DNA from: Candidatus Equimonas faecalis
GTDB taxonomy: Bacteria; Bacteroidota; Bacteroidia; Bacteroidales; Bacteroidaceae
NCBI GenBank assembly: GCA_018066245.1
Contig: JAGHRT010000033.1
Span: 60,630 to 124,629, forward strand
Length of the DNA stretch: 64,000 nucleotides
Direction of reading: 5' to 3'
The notes under the pieces were generated by a model. The model saw only the letters and a list, made by a program, of their open reading frames with translations, ran no database searches and had not been told where the DNA came from. Position 1 is the stretch's first letter. Every line of letters begins with the position of its first letter. The translations under genes and the position numbers were made by a program. This document shows positions 37,101 to 46,146 of this stretch, in pieces.

Positions 37101-38336
37101 ATGACAACAACCCCTCCCCCGTCAGGCCGGCCTTTCAGCGTGGAAGAAGTGCGCAACGACTTCCCCATTCTCAGCCGCAGCGTCTATGGCAAGCCCCTCA
37201 TATACCTCGACAGCGCCGCCACCACCCAGAAGCCGCGCTGCGTCATAGAGGCCATCAGCCAGGAGTATGAGAACGTGAACGCCAACGTACACCGTGGCGT
37301 ACACTACCTCAGCCAGCAGGCCACCGAACTGCACGAGGCCGCACGCGAGACCGTGCGCCGCTTCATCGGAGCCCGCTCCACCGCCGAAATCATCTTTACG
37401 CGAGGCACCACCGAAAGCCTAAACCTCGTGGCTTTCAGCTACGGCGAGGCATTCCTCCGCGCCGGCGACGAAATCCTCGTGAGCGAGATGGAGCACCACT
37501 CCGACATTGTGCCGTGGCAGCTTATGGCCCAGCGAAAAGGTGTCCGCCTCAAGGTCATCCCCATGCTGGACGACGGCACGCTGGACCTCGAAGCCTACCG
37601 CCGCCTCCTGGGCGAGCGCACACGGCTGGTGTGCTGCTGCCAGGTAAGCAACGTGCTCGGCACCCTGAATCCCGTCAGGGAAATGGCCGCCCTGGCCCAC
37701 GAGGCGGGAGCCCACTTCCTCGTGGACGGAGCCCAAAGCGTGCCCCACCTCGCGGTGGACGTGCAGGCGCTGGGCTGCGACTTCTTCGTGATGAGCGGCC
37801 ACAAAATCTACGGCCCCACCGGCATCGGCGTGCTCTGGGGGCGCGAGGAACTGCTGGAGCGTATGCCCCCCTATCAGGGCGGCGGGGAAATGATAGCCCG
37901 CGTAACGTGGGAGAAAACAACCTTTGAGCGCCTGCCCTTCAAGTTTGAGGCCGGCACGCCCGACTACGTAGGCTCCCACGCCCTGGCCGTGGCCCTCGAC
38001 TACGTGTCCGCCCTCGGCATGACCCAAATCCAGGCCCACGAAGCCGCACTCAGCCGCCGCGCCCGACAGGTCATGCAGGAAATCGACGGCCTCCGCATCT
38101 ACGGCCCCGGCCTCGGCCCGATAAGCTTCAACGTCGGGCGGATACACCCCCTCGACCTTGGGACGCTGCTCGACCGCCTGGGCATAGCCATCCGCACCGG
38201 GCACCACTGTGTGCAGCCCCTTATGGCCCGCTGCGGCGTGGAGGGCATGGCGCGTATCTCCTTCGGCCTCTACAACACGCTGGAGGAGGTGGACGCCTTC
38301 GCCGCCGCCCTCCGGCGCGTCGTGGCCATGTTCTAA
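37101..38336 (+). CDS. sufS: Cysteine desulfurase SufS
   Basis: YLDSAATTQKPRCVIEAI; HHSDIVPWQL; DFFVMSGHKIYGPTGIGVLWG; RTGHHCVQPLM. Confidence 0.96.
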   Translation: MTTTPPPSGRPFSVEEVRNDFPILSRSVYGKPLIYLDSAATTQKPRCVIEAISQEYENVNANVHRGVHYLSQQATELHEAARETVRRFIGARSTAEIIFTRGTTESLNLVAFSYGEAFLRAGDEILVSEMEHHSDIVPWQLMAQRKGVRLKVIPMLDDGTLDLEAYRRLLGERTRLVCCCQVSNVLGTLNPVREMAALAHEAGAHFLVDGAQSVPHLAVDVQALGCDFFVMSGHKIYGPTGIGVLWGREELLERMPPYQGGGEMIARVTWEKTTFERLPFKFEAGTPDYVGSHALAVALDYVSALGMTQIQAHEAALSRRARQVMQEIDGLRIYGPGLGPISFNVGRIHPLDLGTLLDRLGIAIRTGHHCVQPLMARCGVEGMARISFGLYNTLEEVDAFAAALRRVVAMF

Positions 38337-38400
38337 GCAGGGCCGTCCAAGCCCCCGCACCTGCCCGCCCTGCGCGGGCCACAACCCTCGGAGCCTCCGC

Positions 38401-39288
38401 ATGAACTACACCATAGTCATCCCCTACCGCAACCGCGCCGCGTTTCTCCCCTCCACGCTGGCCTCGCTGCCCATCGGCGTGCCCCTCGTGCTTGTCGATA
38501 ACGGCAGCACGGACCAGAGCGCCGACATCTGCCGCGAGTTCGCCGCCACGCGTCCCCACGTGCGGTGCATCAGCCACGAGGGAGGCGGGGCTTCCGCCGC
38601 CCGCAACGCCGGACTGGCCGAGGTCAGGACCGAGTGGGTCTATTTCTTCGATTCCGACGACCGCTTCTGCGCTCCCACGCCCTTTTTCCAATGGGACGGC
38701 GTGCCCCCGTGCGACAATCTGGACGTGGTGTGCCTGCGCACGACGATGGAGCGCAGCGACGAAAGCGGCACCCGCCTGAAGGCTCGTGCCTACCGCCCCA
38801 CGGCCTCGCCCCTCCACCAGATACTCGTCACGATGCTGGCCACGCAGAGCATGATACTGCGCACCGCGTGGCTCAGGAGCATAGGCGGGTGGGACGAGAG
38901 CCTGCCCGTGTGGGAAGACTGGGAGCTGGGCCTGCGCGTCCTGCTCCGCAAGCCGCGCCTCTTCTGGGCCGACACCGCCCATGCCTACCACCGCATACGC
39001 CTGCACGGCGACAGCCTCACCGGGTCCAACTTCTCCGACCGCGCACCGGCGCGTTTCGCCGCCCTGAAAGTGGCGGATCAGCTGGTATCCACCCTTGCCG
39101 GGCCCGTCGAGCAGCCCCGCCTGCACCGAGCCCTCGACCTGCGCCGGGGCATCCTCTGCGGCCTGCTCCTCAGGGAGGGCTATCCCCTCGGGGCGGAGCG
39201 CCCGCACACCTTCCCCGCCCGCTGCCTGATGCATCTGGTGAAGTGGGGCCTGCGCGGGGCTTGGCGCATAGCCCTCCTGCTGGCTTAG
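38401..39288 (+). CDS. Family 2 glycosyltransferase
   Basis: MNYTIVIPYRNRAAFLPSTL...LVDNGSTDQSADIC...GASAARNAGL...FFDSDDRF. Confidence 0.9.
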   Translation: MNYTIVIPYRNRAAFLPSTLASLPIGVPLVLVDNGSTDQSADICREFAATRPHVRCISHEGGGASAARNAGLAEVRTEWVYFFDSDDRFCAPTPFFQWDGVPPCDNLDVVCLRTTMERSDESGTRLKARAYRPTASPLHQILVTMLATQSMILRTAWLRSIGGWDESLPVWEDWELGLRVLLRKPRLFWADTAHAYHRIRLHGDSLTGSNFSDRAPARFAALKVADQLVSTLAGPVEQPRLHRALDLRRGILCGLLLREGYPLGAERPHTFPARCLMHLVKWGLRGAWRIALLLA

Positions 39289-39331
39289 TGGCCATCAACG
39301 TACAGGCACGGCGCAAGCCGCCCGCCGGTCG

Positions 39332-39416
39332 CGAAAACCATCCTATAGGGCAGAGAAAATTAGTCCGCCGATAGAAAAAACTGTCGGCGGACTAATTTTT
39401 CCTATCGGCGGACTTG
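39332..39416. repeat. Modular array forming a long hairpin between convergent genes
   Basis: TATAGGGCAG at 39344, CGCCGATAG at 39366, inverted CGGCGG at 39385 and 39406; AAAATTAGTCCGCCGATAG-AAAAAA-CTGTCGGCGGACTAATTTTT. Confidence 0.9.
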
Positions 39417-39476
39417 TAATGACTGTACTCAGAGCTGTGAAGTCTGGCGGTAAGGCAATGCAGCCTGCCGGCAGCA

Positions 39477-41345
39477 TCAGCGCACCACCTCTAAGTTGAA
39501 CCACAACTTGTCTTCATAGTCCACATAACGCTCAAAGCGCTTCGTGTTGCGGATAAAGGACGAGAATCTGTTGTCCACCAACGGAGCCCAAATTTCGCCT
39601 ATCTTCACGTCATAGTCCTTACATCTGCTGTAGTTTCTTATTGCGGCCTTGAAATAGAGGTCGTCGTTGCGGTCAAGTTCGGGCGTGGGAATTAAGTAGC
39701 AACCGTCGGGTAGCACCATCATGGCGCGGGTTTCGTCAGGGGAGACCTTGGCGTTGATGTCGAATCCTATGGAGGAGAGCAACTCAAGCAAGGAGCCCTT
39801 GCTGTCAGCGTAGTAGTTGTTCAGTTTGTCGTATTCATCGGAGGTCAGGAACCGCTCCTTGTGCAGATAAATGGGGCTTTCGTCGTTGGCATAGAGCAGG
39901 TAATCGATGTCCAGGGGAAGGTTCTTGCCGTTTCTTTTGAAATAGTAATCCTGCAACGTGCCATACCAAGTGGGATTCCCAAGGTCGCGCCATTCCAGTT
40001 GCTTTTTAAACGTAAGGTGCAGTCCGGGAATTTGGCATATCATCAGGTCGGGATGGCGCTCCACGGCCTTCTGCTTGTAGAAGTCGTCCATCTGTTTAAG
40101 CACCTTGCTGAGGTCTTCGGCGTAGCCCGTAACCATGGCCGGCGTTACGCTTTGAGGGTGTAGCTTGTGCTGTGCCATCCAGTAAAGCATCGTAAGGTGT
40201 GCGCATGAGGCCACCACCGCCATGTCGGTGGTGCGTAGCATCTCGCGCCACTCGTAGCCTGTGTGTTCCCACTCGTTGGTCTCGTAGGCAAACTTGTCGT
40301 AGATATCGGGGAAAGAGAAGTCGGCATAGGCCTGCATGGCCTTGGCGGCGTAAACCATGGCGGCATTGTAGTGGTAGTTGCTGTAGTAGTTGCTCTCACC
40401 CCACTGGGTAATAGCGCGGGCTATGGCAGCATCCTTGCCCTCCGGCGTACTGGCACTGTCCTTTACTATGCGGTTGATGGTTTTCAGCGTATTGCTTGTG
40501 CTGATGTAGAGCTCCTGGAAGCGATTATTGCGGTCGGTCAGAACTTGCATAAGCTCCGTCAGTCGTTGCTGCCGTACAAGTTGATCCACCTTTGCATTGA
40601 CGGCAGACAGGTCTTTCTTTATGACTGCGATGTCGTCCATTATCTGCTCGATGTTCTTGGCGGTCTCATCCTCACTCGGGAACAAGGACCCCCACATCAC
40701 ACCCAGCAGTTCGTCGGCCACATCAAAGCCCGCCGTGGAGAGCAACTGGTCGCCGGCCCAAAGCAGAATGTCGGTAGCTATGCCGCGCGTAGCGACTGGT
40801 GAACCGCTTGTGGGACTTATGGGGTTCTTCCAGCGGAGGGCATCAATCTGGTCTTGCAGACTCTGGGGGCCGCGCTTGGCTTCCGCCATGCTTTCCTGAG
40901 GAGGGTTGGCACTCTGCCCAACGGCTGTTTGTTCAGGGGCGGACAGCATTAGAACGGTGTCGGGCTTGGCCTGGGCATCGGCATAGTTGATGACACCTGC
41001 CATGCAGTTTTCGTCCATGAGGCTGAACTGGATGGAACGGATGCCTTCCTGGGTGTGCAGGCCCTGAAAGTCCATCGTCAGCTCGCTTTTCCGGTTGTCG
41101 TAAGTGTAGGGCACGTTGAGCGTTTCCCTGCTCAGGCATGGAGCGAAGGCTGTGGAGGAATACGTGGCGGTGCGGGAGCCTTCGGCAAAGCTGATGACGC
41201 GCTCGGTGCCGCCTTTGGAAAGATAACTAACCCATTGCCCCTTCATAGCTTCGGGGATGTCGGACGAAGTGAATTGGAAATCGGTGTCCGATTCGCAGGC
41301 CGCAAATAACGAAACTGCCAGAATGGTGAAAAGTAGCTTCTTCAT
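39477..41345 (-). CDS. Large hypothetical lipoprotein with coiled-coil segment
   Basis: MKKLLFTILAVSLFAACESD lipobox; IEQIMDDIAVIKKDLSAVNAKVDQLVRQQRL. Confidence 0.8.
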   Translation of the reverse strand: MKKLLFTILAVSLFAACESDTDFQFTSSDIPEAMKGQWVSYLSKGGTERVISFAEGSRTATYSSTAFAPCLSRETLNVPYTYDNRKSELTMDFQGLHTQEGIRSIQFSLMDENCMAGVINYADAQAKPDTVLMLSAPEQTAVGQSANPPQESMAEAKRGPQSLQDQIDALRWKNPISPTSGSPVATRGIATDILLWAGDQLLSTAGFDVADELLGVMWGSLFPSEDETAKNIEQIMDDIAVIKKDLSAVNAKVDQLVRQQRLTELMQVLTDRNNRFQELYISTSNTLKTINRIVKDSASTPEGKDAAIARAITQWGESNYYSNYHYNAAMVYAAKAMQAYADFSFPDIYDKFAYETNEWEHTGYEWREMLRTTDMAVVASCAHLTMLYWMAQHKLHPQSVTPAMVTGYAEDLSKVLKQMDDFYKQKAVERHPDLMICQIPGLHLTFKKQLEWRDLGNPTWYGTLQDYYFKRNGKNLPLDIDYLLYANDESPIYLHKERFLTSDEYDKLNNYYADSKGSLLELLSSIGFDINAKVSPDETRAMMVLPDGCYLIPTPELDRNDDLYFKAAIRNYSRCKDYDVKIGEIWAPLVDNRFSSFIRNTKRFERYVDYEDKLWFNLEVVR

Positions 41346-41697
41346 AGTGGTTAAAAGTTTAAGGTTAGACGGTTGGTTGGAGCGATTAGTCCTATTTGTC
41401 GTTGGCAAAAGTAAAGCCGATTGCCGTATGCTACAAATTATTGGGCGGAAATTTTTATTTTCTCAATAAAATAAATCTAATAAACCCTATGAATGTAATA
41501 CACGGGTTGCAAAACAAGGCAAAACTAATCGCATAAGAATAAAAACAAATGACGCGTAAATAATTACTAATAAGTGTTTTACGGAAAACTTATATACTGA
41601 ATCAGTTCTTCTGGTTTATAGATTAGGAGGCAGAGCAGTAGGGTGAGGAAATTGTGCGGTACGGTGAGTGGGCCGCCGTCCGCCGCCCGCGAAAACT

Positions 41698-41776
41698 ATC
41701 CTAGAGGGTAGGAAAAATTAGTCCGCCGATAGAAAAAATTAGTCCGCCGATAGTTTTTCCTATCGGCGGACTTGTG
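41698..41776. repeat. Modular array with terminator-like hairpin
   Basis: TAGAGGGTAGGAAAAATTAGTC / CGCCGATAGAAAAAATTAGTC (41724) / CGCCGATAG (41745); perfect 12-bp stem GTCCGCCGATAG-TTTTTC-CTATCGGCGGAC. Confidence 0.92.
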
Positions 41777-41797
41777 TTCCGTAGCTTCGGAGCTGTG

Positions 41798-42433
41798 TCA
41801 AAAAGTAAAGGGGGACTGGAAATCGGCAAGAACAGGATGTTTCGTGTCCTTCTCGGAGAGCAGCGCCTCGGCGGTGGGAATGTGCCAGTCTATGCCGAGA
41901 CTCCGGTCCAGTATGCTGATGCCTCCGTCGGCCTGCGGCGCGTAGAAATTGTCGCACTTGTATTGGAACACCGCCACCTCGCTCAGTACGGCGAAGCCGT
42001 GGGCAAAGCCGCGCGGCACGAAGAACTGGAGGCCCTCAAGCGTGGGAAGGCCCTCGCAGCCTTGGGGCGCGTAGCCCTTCTCGCGGAAGGCCTCGGCCAT
42101 GCGCCTGCCCTCGTCGTCGCGGCCCGTAAGGAGGCAACTGACGTGCTGCCCGTAGGTGGGGCTTCCCTTACGGATGTCCACGGCCACGTCAAGCACCGCG
42201 CCGCGCACGCAGCGCACCAGTTTGGCCTGCGTGTGGGGCGGACGCTGGAAGTGGAGGCCGCGCATCACGCCGCGTGTGGACATGCTCTCGTTGTCCTGCA
42301 CGAATTGCACGCAGCCCACTTTCTCCTGAAACTCGGCCTGGTTGAATGATTCGAAAAAGTAGCCGCGACAGTCGTGGAATACGCGCGGCTCGATGACGGC
42401 CACGCCGTCGATGGCAGTATTATATATATTCAT
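41798..42433 (-). CDS. rfbC: dTDP-4-dehydrorhamnose 3,5-epimerase
   Basis: RVFHDCRGYFFESFNQAEF; STRGVMRGLHFQRPPHTQAKLVRCVRGAVLDVAVDIRKGSPTYG. Confidence 0.95.
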   Translation of the reverse strand: MNIYNTAIDGVAVIEPRVFHDCRGYFFESFNQAEFQEKVGCVQFVQDNESMSTRGVMRGLHFQRPPHTQAKLVRCVRGAVLDVAVDIRKGSPTYGQHVSCLLTGRDDEGRRMAEAFREKGYAPQGCEGLPTLEGLQFFVPRGFAHGFAVLSEVAVFQYKCDNFYAPQADGGISILDRSLGIDWHIPTAEALLSEKDTKHPVLADFQSPFTF

Positions 42434-42465
42434 AGGTGGGGGCGGTCAAATTGTGAGCTGCGCTG

Positions 42466-43614
42466 TTAGCGGCGGCCATACATATCGTCGTAGTACTTTT
42501 CATACTCCCCGCTGGTGATGTTATCCATCCAAGCTTCGTTGTCGAGATACCAGCGGACGGTTTTCTCTATGCCTTCCTCAAACTGGAGCGAAGGCTCCCA
42601 GCCGAGTTCGCGTTGCAGTTTAGTGCTGTCTATGGCATAGCGCAGGTCGTGGCCGGCGCGGTCGGCGACGTAGGAAATCAGGCCCAGGTCTTCGTCCTCC
42701 TTGCGGCCGAGCAAGCGGTCCACCGTGCGTATGAGCAACTTTACGATGTCGATGTTCTTCCACTCGTTGAAGCCGCCGATGTTGTAGGTCTCGGCCACCT
42801 CGCCCCTATGGAAGATGAGGTCAATGGCACGGGCGTGGTCCTCGACGTATAGCCAGTCGCGCACGTTCTCGCCTTTGCCATATACGGGCAGGGGCTTACG
42901 GTGGCGTATATTATTGATGAAAAGCGGGATGAGTTTTTCCGGGAATTGGTAGGGGCCGTAGTTGTTTGAGCAGTTGGTAACCACGGTGGGCATACCGTAG
43001 GTGTCGTGGAAAGCCCTCACGAAGTGGTCGCTACCGGCCTTGGACGCCGAATAAGGAGAGTGCGGCTGGTATTTCATGTCCTCGGTGAAGAATGTCTCCC
43101 CATAGGCGAGGCCGGCCTCTCCCCGCGTGCGGCTGGAGGCTTTCGTAGTGAAAGGTGCGGGCAGGCCTTCGGGGCGCGTCATTTCCAGTGCGCCGTACAC
43201 CTCGTCCGTAGAGATGTGGTAGAAGCGCTTGCCCTCATACTTCTCCGGCAGGCTTTCCCAGTAGAGACGGGCCGCCTGAAGGAGCGAAAGAGTGCCCAGC
43301 ACGTTGGTACGGGCGAAGGTGAAAGGGTCCTTGATGCTGCGGTCCACGTGGCTCTCGGCGGCCAGATGGACAATGCCGCTGACTTGCTCCTCGCGCATCA
43401 GCCGGCAGACGGCCTCGAAGTCGCAGATGTCCAGCCTTACGAAGCGGTAGTTGGGCCTGTCCTCTACGTCGCTGAGATTGGCAAGGTTGCCGGCGTAGGT
43501 TAGTTTATCGAGGTTGATGATTTTGTAGTCAGGATACTTGTTCACAAACAAGCGCACGACGTGGCTCCCGATAAAACCAGCGCCGCCTGTTATTAAGAGG
43601 ACCTTATGCTTCAT
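42466..43614 (-). CDS. rfbB: dTDP-glucose 4,6-dehydratase
   Basis: LITGGAGFIGSHVVRLFVNKYPDY; HISTDEVYGAL; YSASKAGSDHFVRAFHDTYGMPTVVTNCSNNYGPYQFPEKLIPL. Confidence 0.97.
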   Translation of the reverse strand: MKHKVLLITGGAGFIGSHVVRLFVNKYPDYKIINLDKLTYAGNLANLSDVEDRPNYRFVRLDICDFEAVCRLMREEQVSGIVHLAAESHVDRSIKDPFTFARTNVLGTLSLLQAARLYWESLPEKYEGKRFYHISTDEVYGALEMTRPEGLPAPFTTKASSRTRGEAGLAYGETFFTEDMKYQPHSPYSASKAGSDHFVRAFHDTYGMPTVVTNCSNNYGPYQFPEKLIPLFINNIRHRKPLPVYGKGENVRDWLYVEDHARAIDLIFHRGEVAETYNIGGFNEWKNIDIVKLLIRTVDRLLGRKEDEDLGLISYVADRAGHDLRYAIDSTKLQRELGWEPSLQFEEGIEKTVRWYLDNEAWMDNITSGEYEKYYDDMYGRR

Positions 43615-43625
43615 ATAGATTGTTT

Positions 43626-44528
43626 TTACAGATTAGGCATACCCGTTTCCGCTACTTCGTCGATTACTTTCAACAGGTACTGGCCGTATTGGTTCTTGAG
43701 CATGGGTTGGGCGAGCTGGCGCATACGGTCGGCGTCAATCCAGCCCTTTCGGTAGGCAATACCCTCAAGGCAGCCCACCTTAAGCCCCTGACGCTTTTCC
43801 AGCACCTCGATGTAGGTGGAGGCTTCGGAGAGGGAGTCGTGCGTGCCCGTATCGAGCCATGCGAAGCCCCGCCCGAGGGTTTGGACTTTCAGCTGGCCGT
43901 CGGCGAGGAATTGCTGATTGACGGTGGTTATTTCATATTCGCCGCGTGCCGAGGGCTTGATTTGCCGCGCCACGTCCACCACTTTGTTGGGGTAGAAGTA
44001 CAGACCGACCACAGCATAGTTGCTTTTAGGCTTCACGGGTTTCTCTTCGATGGAAAGGCAGTTGCCCGAGCGGTCGAACTCGGCCACGCCGTAGCGTTCG
44101 GGGTCGCTGACCCAGTAGCCGAACACGGTGGCTTTGTTGTCCTGCTCGGCGGTGCGCACGGCTTCCTGGAGCATGGCCGTGAAGCCTGCGCCGTGGAAGA
44201 TGTTGTCGCCCAGCACGAGGCAGGCGCAGTCGCTGCCTATGAAGTCGGCTCCTATGGTGAAGGCTTGCGCCAGTCCGTCGGGCGAGGGCTGCTCGGCATA
44301 CTCGAAGCGCACGCCGTAGTCGCTGCCGTCGCCCAGCAGGCGGCGGAAGCCCGGCAGGTCGCAGGGCGTGGAGATGATCAGTATCTCACGGATGCCTGCC
44401 AGCATGAGCACGGAGATGGGGTAGTAGATCATGGGCTTGTCGTAGATAGGCATGAGTTGCTTACTTATGCCTTTCGTAATCGGATAGAGGCGGGTGCCCG
44501 AACCGCCTGCAAGGACTATTCCTTTCAT
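43626..44528 (-). CDS. rfbA: Glucose-1-phosphate thymidylyltransferase
   Basis: [42 protein letters not shown]. Confidence 0.97.
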   Translation of the reverse strand: MKGIVLAGGSGTRLYPITKGISKQLMPIYDKPMIYYPISVLMLAGIREILIISTPCDLPGFRRLLGDGSDYGVRFEYAEQPSPDGLAQAFTIGADFIGSDCACLVLGDNIFHGAGFTAMLQEAVRTAEQDNKATVFGYWVSDPERYGVAEFDRSGNCLSIEEKPVKPKSNYAVVGLYFYPNKVVDVARQIKPSARGEYEITTVNQQFLADGQLKVQTLGRGFAWLDTGTHDSLSEASTYIEVLEKRQGLKVGCLEGIAYRKGWIDADRMRQLAQPMLKNQYGQYLLKVIDEVAETGMPNL

Positions 44529-44659
44529 GGCTTGGGAAGTGATTTCGCAATCACTTAACGCGCGACGCGCTCCTTTATTGTGCAAAATCCTGAAATTATG
44601 ACTTTGCAACCGGTTTGCATACGATAATGCGTAATTTTGCAGCGCAAAAACTGCTTACT

Positions 44660-45763
44660 ATGCTTGAAACGATTGCTCTCATCAACGAAATGTCGCCCTA
44701 CCTGCTGTTGGGTTTTCTGTTGGCAGGCGTGATGCACGTCTATGTGCCCGCCCGCTGGTTTCACAAGTACCTTTCCGGCCACAATCTGCGGAGTGTGTTC
44801 TACGCGGCCCTGTTTGGCGTGCCCCTGCCCCTTTGCTCGTGCGGCGTGCTGCCTACGGCGATGTCGCTCCGCAAGGAGGGCGCGTCGCACGGCGCCACGG
44901 TGAGTTTCCTCATCGCAACGCCGCAGACGGGCATCGATTCCATCGCGGCCACCTACGCCCTGATGGGCCTGCCCTTCGCCGTGCTGCGTCCCGTGGCGGC
45001 TTTTCTGACGGCGCTGTTCGGCGGCTGGGCGGTGAATGCCGTGCAGAAGCCTGCGGACGGAGTGCCCGGCGGCGAACCTCAGGCAGAGGAGGCTCACGCC
45101 TGCTCTTGCTGCCACTGCCACGAAAAGGCCGGCCAGGAGCCGCAATCCGCCAAGGGCGCATGGCAGAAGGTGCGCGAGGTGCTGGCCTACGCCTACTTGG
45201 AAATGATGGAGGACATCGGGAAATGGCTGGTGGCGGGCCTCGTGGCGGCAGGGCTGATTACGGTGTTCGTACCCGACAGTTTCTTTGCCGTGTTCCAGGA
45301 CAACTCTTTCCTGTCCATGCTGCTGGTGCTGGCCATCGCCATACCCATGTACATCTGCGCTACGGGCAGCATACCCATCGCCGTGGCGCTGATGCTGAAG
45401 GGGCTGACGCCTGGCGCGGGCCTTGTGCTGCTGATGGCCGGCCCTGCCTGCAACGTGGCCAGCCTGCTGGTGATTGGCCGCAGCCTGGGGCGCCGCACGC
45501 TTGCCGCCTACCTGCTGAGCATCATCGCAGGGTCGGTGGGATTCGGCCTGCTGATTGACCACCTTTTGCCCCGCAACTGGTTTGTGCCCACCCTGCTGTC
45601 GCAGGAGACCTGCCCTACGGAAGCCCACGCGGGCTGGCTTGGCGCGGCTTGCAGCGTACTGCTCGTCCTTCTGCTCATTAACGCCTTTATACACAGTCTC
45701 AGGCACGGGCACGACCATAGCCACGGCCACGGTTCCTGCTGTGCCGGCGAGGGCCACGCATAG
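44660..45763 (+). CDS. Permease, SO_0444-like Cu/Zn efflux transporter
   Basis: PLPLCSCGVLPTAMSLRKEGASHGATVSFLIATPQTGIDS; CSCCHCHEK and HGHDHSHGHGSCC metal-binding-like segments. Confidence 0.85.
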   Translation: MLETIALINEMSPYLLLGFLLAGVMHVYVPARWFHKYLSGHNLRSVFYAALFGVPLPLCSCGVLPTAMSLRKEGASHGATVSFLIATPQTGIDSIAATYALMGLPFAVLRPVAAFLTALFGGWAVNAVQKPADGVPGGEPQAEEAHACSCCHCHEKAGQEPQSAKGAWQKVREVLAYAYLEMMEDIGKWLVAGLVAAGLITVFVPDSFFAVFQDNSFLSMLLVLAIAIPMYICATGSIPIAVALMLKGLTPGAGLVLLMAGPACNVASLLVIGRSLGRRTLAAYLLSIIAGSVGFGLLIDHLLPRNWFVPTLLSQETCPTEAHAGWLGAACSVLLVLLLINAFIHSLRHGHDHSHGHGSCCAGEGHA

Positions 45764-45803
45764 CCCGTGCCGCCGCGCCCGTCCCTACGGTTCCGCCCCC
45801 TGT

Positions 45804-45905
45804 CCCGCCGATGGCTTTTCCTATCGGCGGGATAGTTTTTACTGCCGTATAGGATAGTTTTCCTTACCCTATAGGATAGTTTTTCCTGTCGTATAGGATA
45901 GTTAC
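45804..45905. repeat. Modular repeat array with inverted CGCCGAT pair
   Basis: CCCGCCGATGGCTTTTCCTATCGGCGGG, then TATAGGATAG at 45848, 45870, 45892 (22 bp). Confidence 0.93.
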
Positions 45906-46078
45906 GGCTCTTTCATGGAGTGGAAAATACTGACGTACAGAGGGCGGAACTTTATCCGGCGACCGGCAAAAACGGTCGGCGGAAGTGATAAAACTTTCCT
46001 TATTGCGCAGAGAAGTTGTCATTATGCTTGTTTTCAGCATCGTTATACCTATAAAAACGAATTTATACCGCACAAAAC

Positions 46079-46109
46079 TTTGCACTTTGTTTAAATAGCC
46101 GTACTTTTG
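46079..46109 (+). promoter_or_regulatory. Bacteroidetes promoter TTTG-N19-TACTTTTG
   Basis: TTTG at 46079..46082; TACTTTTG at 46102..46109; ATG at 46147. Confidence 0.65.
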
Positions 46110-46146
46110 CAGCCACGTTACAGTAATCCTACAATACAAAAACGCA

